Source: Phyto melanocephala (lineage: Eukaryota; Arthropoda; Insecta; Diptera; Rhinophoridae). From it: a stretch of 64,000 bases of DNA. The stretch covers positions 82,858,213 through 82,922,212 of the forward strand of contig OW799236.1 in NCBI GenBank assembly GCA_941918925.1, written 5' to 3'. The notes below the pieces were generated by a model, which ran no database searches, was not told where the DNA came from, and saw only the letters and a list, made by a program, of their open reading frames with translations. Both the position numbers and the translations under genes were made by a program. The stretch's first letter is position 1. Each line of letters starts with the position of its first letter. Of this stretch, positions 60,562 through 64,000 are shown one piece after another.

Positions 60562-62200
60562 TTTTTCATTAATAAATTAATTCACCATATAACTCATATA
60601 AAATTGTTTTATCTATTCTAATTTAATAAAGACGAAATTTGTGTTTGTGAGTTATAAGTTATCTTAGAAGCTAATTATTCAATTTCTAAAATGTTTCCAT
60701 CAGTGCTCTAGGTCTGCCTTCTAAACGGACATAGGCCTTCCATACAAATTGAACACATTTGATTACATACTTTACTTTGATAACAATTTTCTTATTCGAG
60801 AAAAAATGCATAGGATCGGAGCAGGGTTCATGGTATCCCCCATACTAAAAAGAAAACATATGATGTCATATATAGGAAACTATAAACTAAATTTAGTTGA
60901 GACTTTTGAAGAGTAATTTTGACTACAATATCCCTACAGTCAAAAATGAATACGATCGGAACAGAGGTAGTGTTATCACCACCTTATTCATAACAAAAAG
61001 TTAGCCACAGTTTATATACTACGTACAACGCTGCTAACTAGAATGCCGATTAAGCTGTGCAGCTCGTTGGCTACTCAAATATGCAACCATTTTTTTATAT
61101 CATCCCTGATTTTACACTTTTTTTTCCATCCATACTAACAATTTTTTAAAATTGCAAAATAAATTTAAAAAATAAACGAACAATATAATTTTTAAAAAAA
61201 ATGAAAAAGCAAGGCACACGGTCTGTAAATTAAGAACATGATGAAAATGTAGGTAAAAAATATTGGTAATGTAAAACAACAACACAGAGCAGCTGTTTTT
61301 CACAAGTTGGCAAACGATTGTCAGCTTGTTAACAAGAGATTAGCAAATCGTTAGCAAGAGTTTGGCATGTGTGATATGAATAAACTTTGTGCTAACTTTA
61401 TGCCAACTTTTTGTTATCAATAAGGCCGATAGTATCTAACGAATGGTGATAGCAAAAATTTTTGAATTTAGTAGAATAGCTTTAATATTAATGGATGAAA
61501 TGTACAATAGTTTAAAAACTATCAAAATGTATAATTCACGTACATACACACTACTAGATATGAGGGCATGCATTATATATCTATACTACTATAATCAAGA
61601 GAAAATATGAGTTTGTATGTTATGAGTTATCTTGGAAGCTACTTATTCAATTTCTTAAAAACATAAAAAAATTTTTATTGGGGTTAGCGAAGCGCGCCGG
61701 GTTAGCATGTTATAACATATTTAATAACAATGTCATAGTTTTATATAAGTACTTAAGGTAATGGGCATTTTATCTTTAAGTATTTCACAATAATGATGGT
61801 TGATAAAGAAAAAACGTTGTAATAAATTAACTTGTATGTTTGCCGAGATTTAATCAAATTTGTCTGGTAATTTTAAGGTGGCAGTATACATATATATTTC
61901 ATTGTGTGTAGAGTAAATGATAATAATATTAAAGTCAAAAGCTTAAAAAATTGTTTGAAGGCTGGCTTAAATTTATTTAAAAGTCTATAAAAGTGTTATT
62001 GATTTTTAAAATATCTAAATGCGTTTTAATTAATAATGGATCTTACTCTTGGAATATTTGCAATTAATGCAAATTTTCGTTAATTGTTTACTACAACGTA
62101 AAAAAAATTTACTGTTTTATTTTTATTAAAAACTTTTAACAATGCCTCAATATAATGAGCAAGTCAGCTGTTTCTGTTGTGCAAACAATTGTAGCATTAC
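60562..62200. other. AT-rich spacer with a possible short Helitron end
   Basis: At about 61580-61706 a tract starting TCTATACTACTATAATC and ending GCGAAGCGCGCCGGGTTAGC looks like a miniature Helitron-type relic; its left part has a relative at about 60615-60690. No genes recognised. Confidence 0.45.
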
Positions 62201-62824
62201 AGCGGATCTCACTCCTTGATGATAACTACCCTTGCAAGTCTAGCAAACAATTTAACTTTTGCACGACTACAAAAACAAATTCTTTTTAGCGCAATTTGCA
62301 TCACTTGAGCAAACGTGCACGCGAAAAACCAGTGCAAAGTAGTGTCACACAAATTTGCACAACAGAACCAGAATTTACTTGCTATTAGGATTTAAAATCT
62401 CCACAAATTCATTTTCATCCATGGCATTTTTTACCAACAAATTGATGATATTATATTTTTCCGTTGATTAAGGCATTGTAATTTTATTAAAATTAATTAA
62501 CTTTCTTTTCGGAAAATATTAAAACACAAAATCTTACTTATTAATTTCAAAAAAAAAGATTTGTTGTTTCTTGAAAAATCAGCTGTTGTCATAACATTGC
62601 AACACACATGAAAAATGCACTCACGCTTGGTAGCAAAAAATTAGTGCATATTTGCACTAATTGCAAAAATGTTACCAAGAGTGAATTCCGCTTACTTTTC
62701 ACTGATTTTCGGTTGTGCACATTTATTCAAGGCTAAGTATATTTGGTTTTTATAGTCTGAAAATATTTTCTGCTAGATTTGCACAATCTGCTTGGGTAAT
62801 TTGCAACAAAGAGTGAGTTCCGCT
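62201..62824. mobile_element. Possible MITE with nested hairpin
   Basis: The left motif AGCGGATCTCACTCCTTG and right motif CAAAGAGTGAGTTCCGCT are inverted; a third copy AAGAGTGAATTCCGCT is at 62677-62692. The interior is rich in TTTGCAC/GTGCAAA motifs. Target duplication not visible. Confidence 0.5.
62604..62692. repeat. Long imperfect hairpin
   Basis: Arms TGCACTCACGCTTGGTA...ATTAGTGCA and TGCACTAAT...TTACCAAGAGTGAATTCC fold over a loop of a few bases, about 35-40 bp per arm with bulges. Confidence 0.7.
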
Positions 62825-64000
62825 AAAGTTTCACACATTGACGTTACTAGAGCATTGTTTGAGGGGTAGATGTTGCGCCACAATCATTGTTTAACTTTGT
62901 AAAAAAAATTTTATTCTGATATGCTAAAAATGATCTGGAGTGTGTGGGAATTAAAGTTAAGGCTGTAATTCAACACCAGTACAATGAAAGAATATTTTCT
63001 GAATTTCTACGCATTTCATCAGTCGTCGTGGTGTCTTGTGTGTGTTTCGTTTCAAAACAATATTAAGGTCTTCAGAGTATTAAACATTCAAACTTTTTAA
63101 TTCCATTATTCAAAATAAGTATTACGTATTACCACTATCTATGGTTTCTGAAACAAACAAATGACACAAAATTTGATACGATATCATATCAACTGCACTG
63201 AAAATCAGAATCCACTTCATAATAAAAATTCCACTTAATATAAAATATATAAAAAAAAAAACAATGAGAGTGCATATTCGAACGAGCCTTATTTAATATA
63301 CCAATAACCAACGTATAGGTAACATGTGTGGGGCAGAGAACTTTAAATTGAAATAGAACAAAGAATAACGTTTTCAAGATCCACCCAATTAGCTTTATTA
63401 ATTAGATAATTTTATGGCACTTGTGTCTAAATATGTTTTCTGTTATGTGTCCGCCACATGTAATGCATATGTAAGTCCAATTTTTACACACTAGAATTTG
63501 AGGCTTATCTGCCAAATCATGGAACTTAACCTTAATCTATTCAAATAAAATGAGCAAAGTATAACTATAACGTTCTGTAACGTATGGACTTTTTTATTTA
63601 GAAAAGTTGGCAGGGCAACTTCCATTAAAAATAAGTAAACTTTTACAACCATTTTCTTAAAACCAATTTTTATCAAACATCGGTATAATTTAAGGGTATG
63701 CGTCATTTTGCATTATTATTTCCAAAACTATTTTTGGGGTTTAGTTTACGTTTTTACTTGATTTCTAATGGTCAAGCCGTCTAATTTGACAGCCATATTG
63801 AGGGGATAGTTTTTAAGTACTGTATTGACCCATATCTAAATTAATTGCATGCCATTTTATAGTGGCGGCCATCGTGGATTTAAAATTTTTGATTGTGTAT
63901 TATATTCTGATAATCAAACACCTTTTTTTTATTTTATGAAAAACTCCGAAGCAGCTGATTTCTTGGTTTTACTCAGTAGAAATTTTTGGAACTACGGCAT
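62825..64000. other. Spacer with small element remnants
   Basis: About 63595-63645 resembles one degraded Helitron-D unit (AGAAAAGTTGGCAGGGCAAC), and about 63760-63890 an inverted family-F core (ATAGTGGCGGCCATCGTGGA). No gene recognised. Confidence 0.45.

Noticed and set aside
1..64000. CRISPR array, rRNA or integrated virus
   Set aside because: No regularly spaced short palindromic repeats, no rRNA-like conserved blocks and no recognisable viral genes on either strand.

Overview
The window is AT-rich eukaryotic nuclear DNA, most likely from a cyclorrhaphan (probably calyptrate, blow-fly or house-fly like) dipteran. The evidence is a spliced-gene landscape with one insect-type pepsin-family gene, abundant DINE-1/Helentron-like and Helitron elements, mariner, hAT and piggyBac relics, and long unstructured AT-rich spacers. 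No operons, CRISPR arrays or prokaryotic signals are present. The species call is an inference from element style, not from a marker gene.

Only one host gene is well supported: a complete single-exon secreted/lysosomal aspartic peptidase (52669-53826, minus strand) with a TATA box, an initiator-like site and a poly(A) signal. A second candidate is a two-exon micro-gene (45516-45803, plus strand; 55 codons, 120-bp intron) of unknown function.

The rest is a transposon graveyard. Region by region: 1-1.7 kb featureless; 1.72-3.5 kb a piggyBac element with intact TTAA sites and an internally deleted transposase; 4.5-9.1 kb a family-B DINE-like element carrying a Helitron and a mariner MITE, abutted by a family-C DINE-like element; 9.7-13.5 kb two further Helitrons and a TA-flanked MITE; 15-19.6 kb a family-B element with a hAT-like MITE that itself carries a fold-back element; 19.7-21.1 kb hAT and mariner transposase pseudogenes; 23.5-25.1 kb a mariner relic and a family-C element; 26.3-31.6 kb Helitron, family-B element, Helitron; 31.6-36.5 kb a 547-bp repeat array that reverses orientation (giant fold-back) and is split by a family-B element; 36.7-39.5 kb truncated family B and a mariner with terminal inverted repeats; 41.8-44.3 kb a 104-bp tandem array and family B; 44.5-51.5 kb more DINE-like relics around the micro-gene; 51.8-52.6 kb two MITEs beside the peptidase gene; 54.5-62.8 kb old DINE-like sequence, a hAT relic, another family-C element and a hairpin-bearing MITE.

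Family names A-G are working labels used here only: B = DINE-like with 288-bp core repeats, C = DINE-like with T-tract core, D = Helitron with about 121-bp repeats, E = 547-bp fold-back unit, F = DINE-like with a different core, G = Helitron with 118-bp repeats. The most informative aspect is the nesting: several insertions have their empty counterpart elsewhere in the same window, so exact insertion points and relative ages can be read directly.
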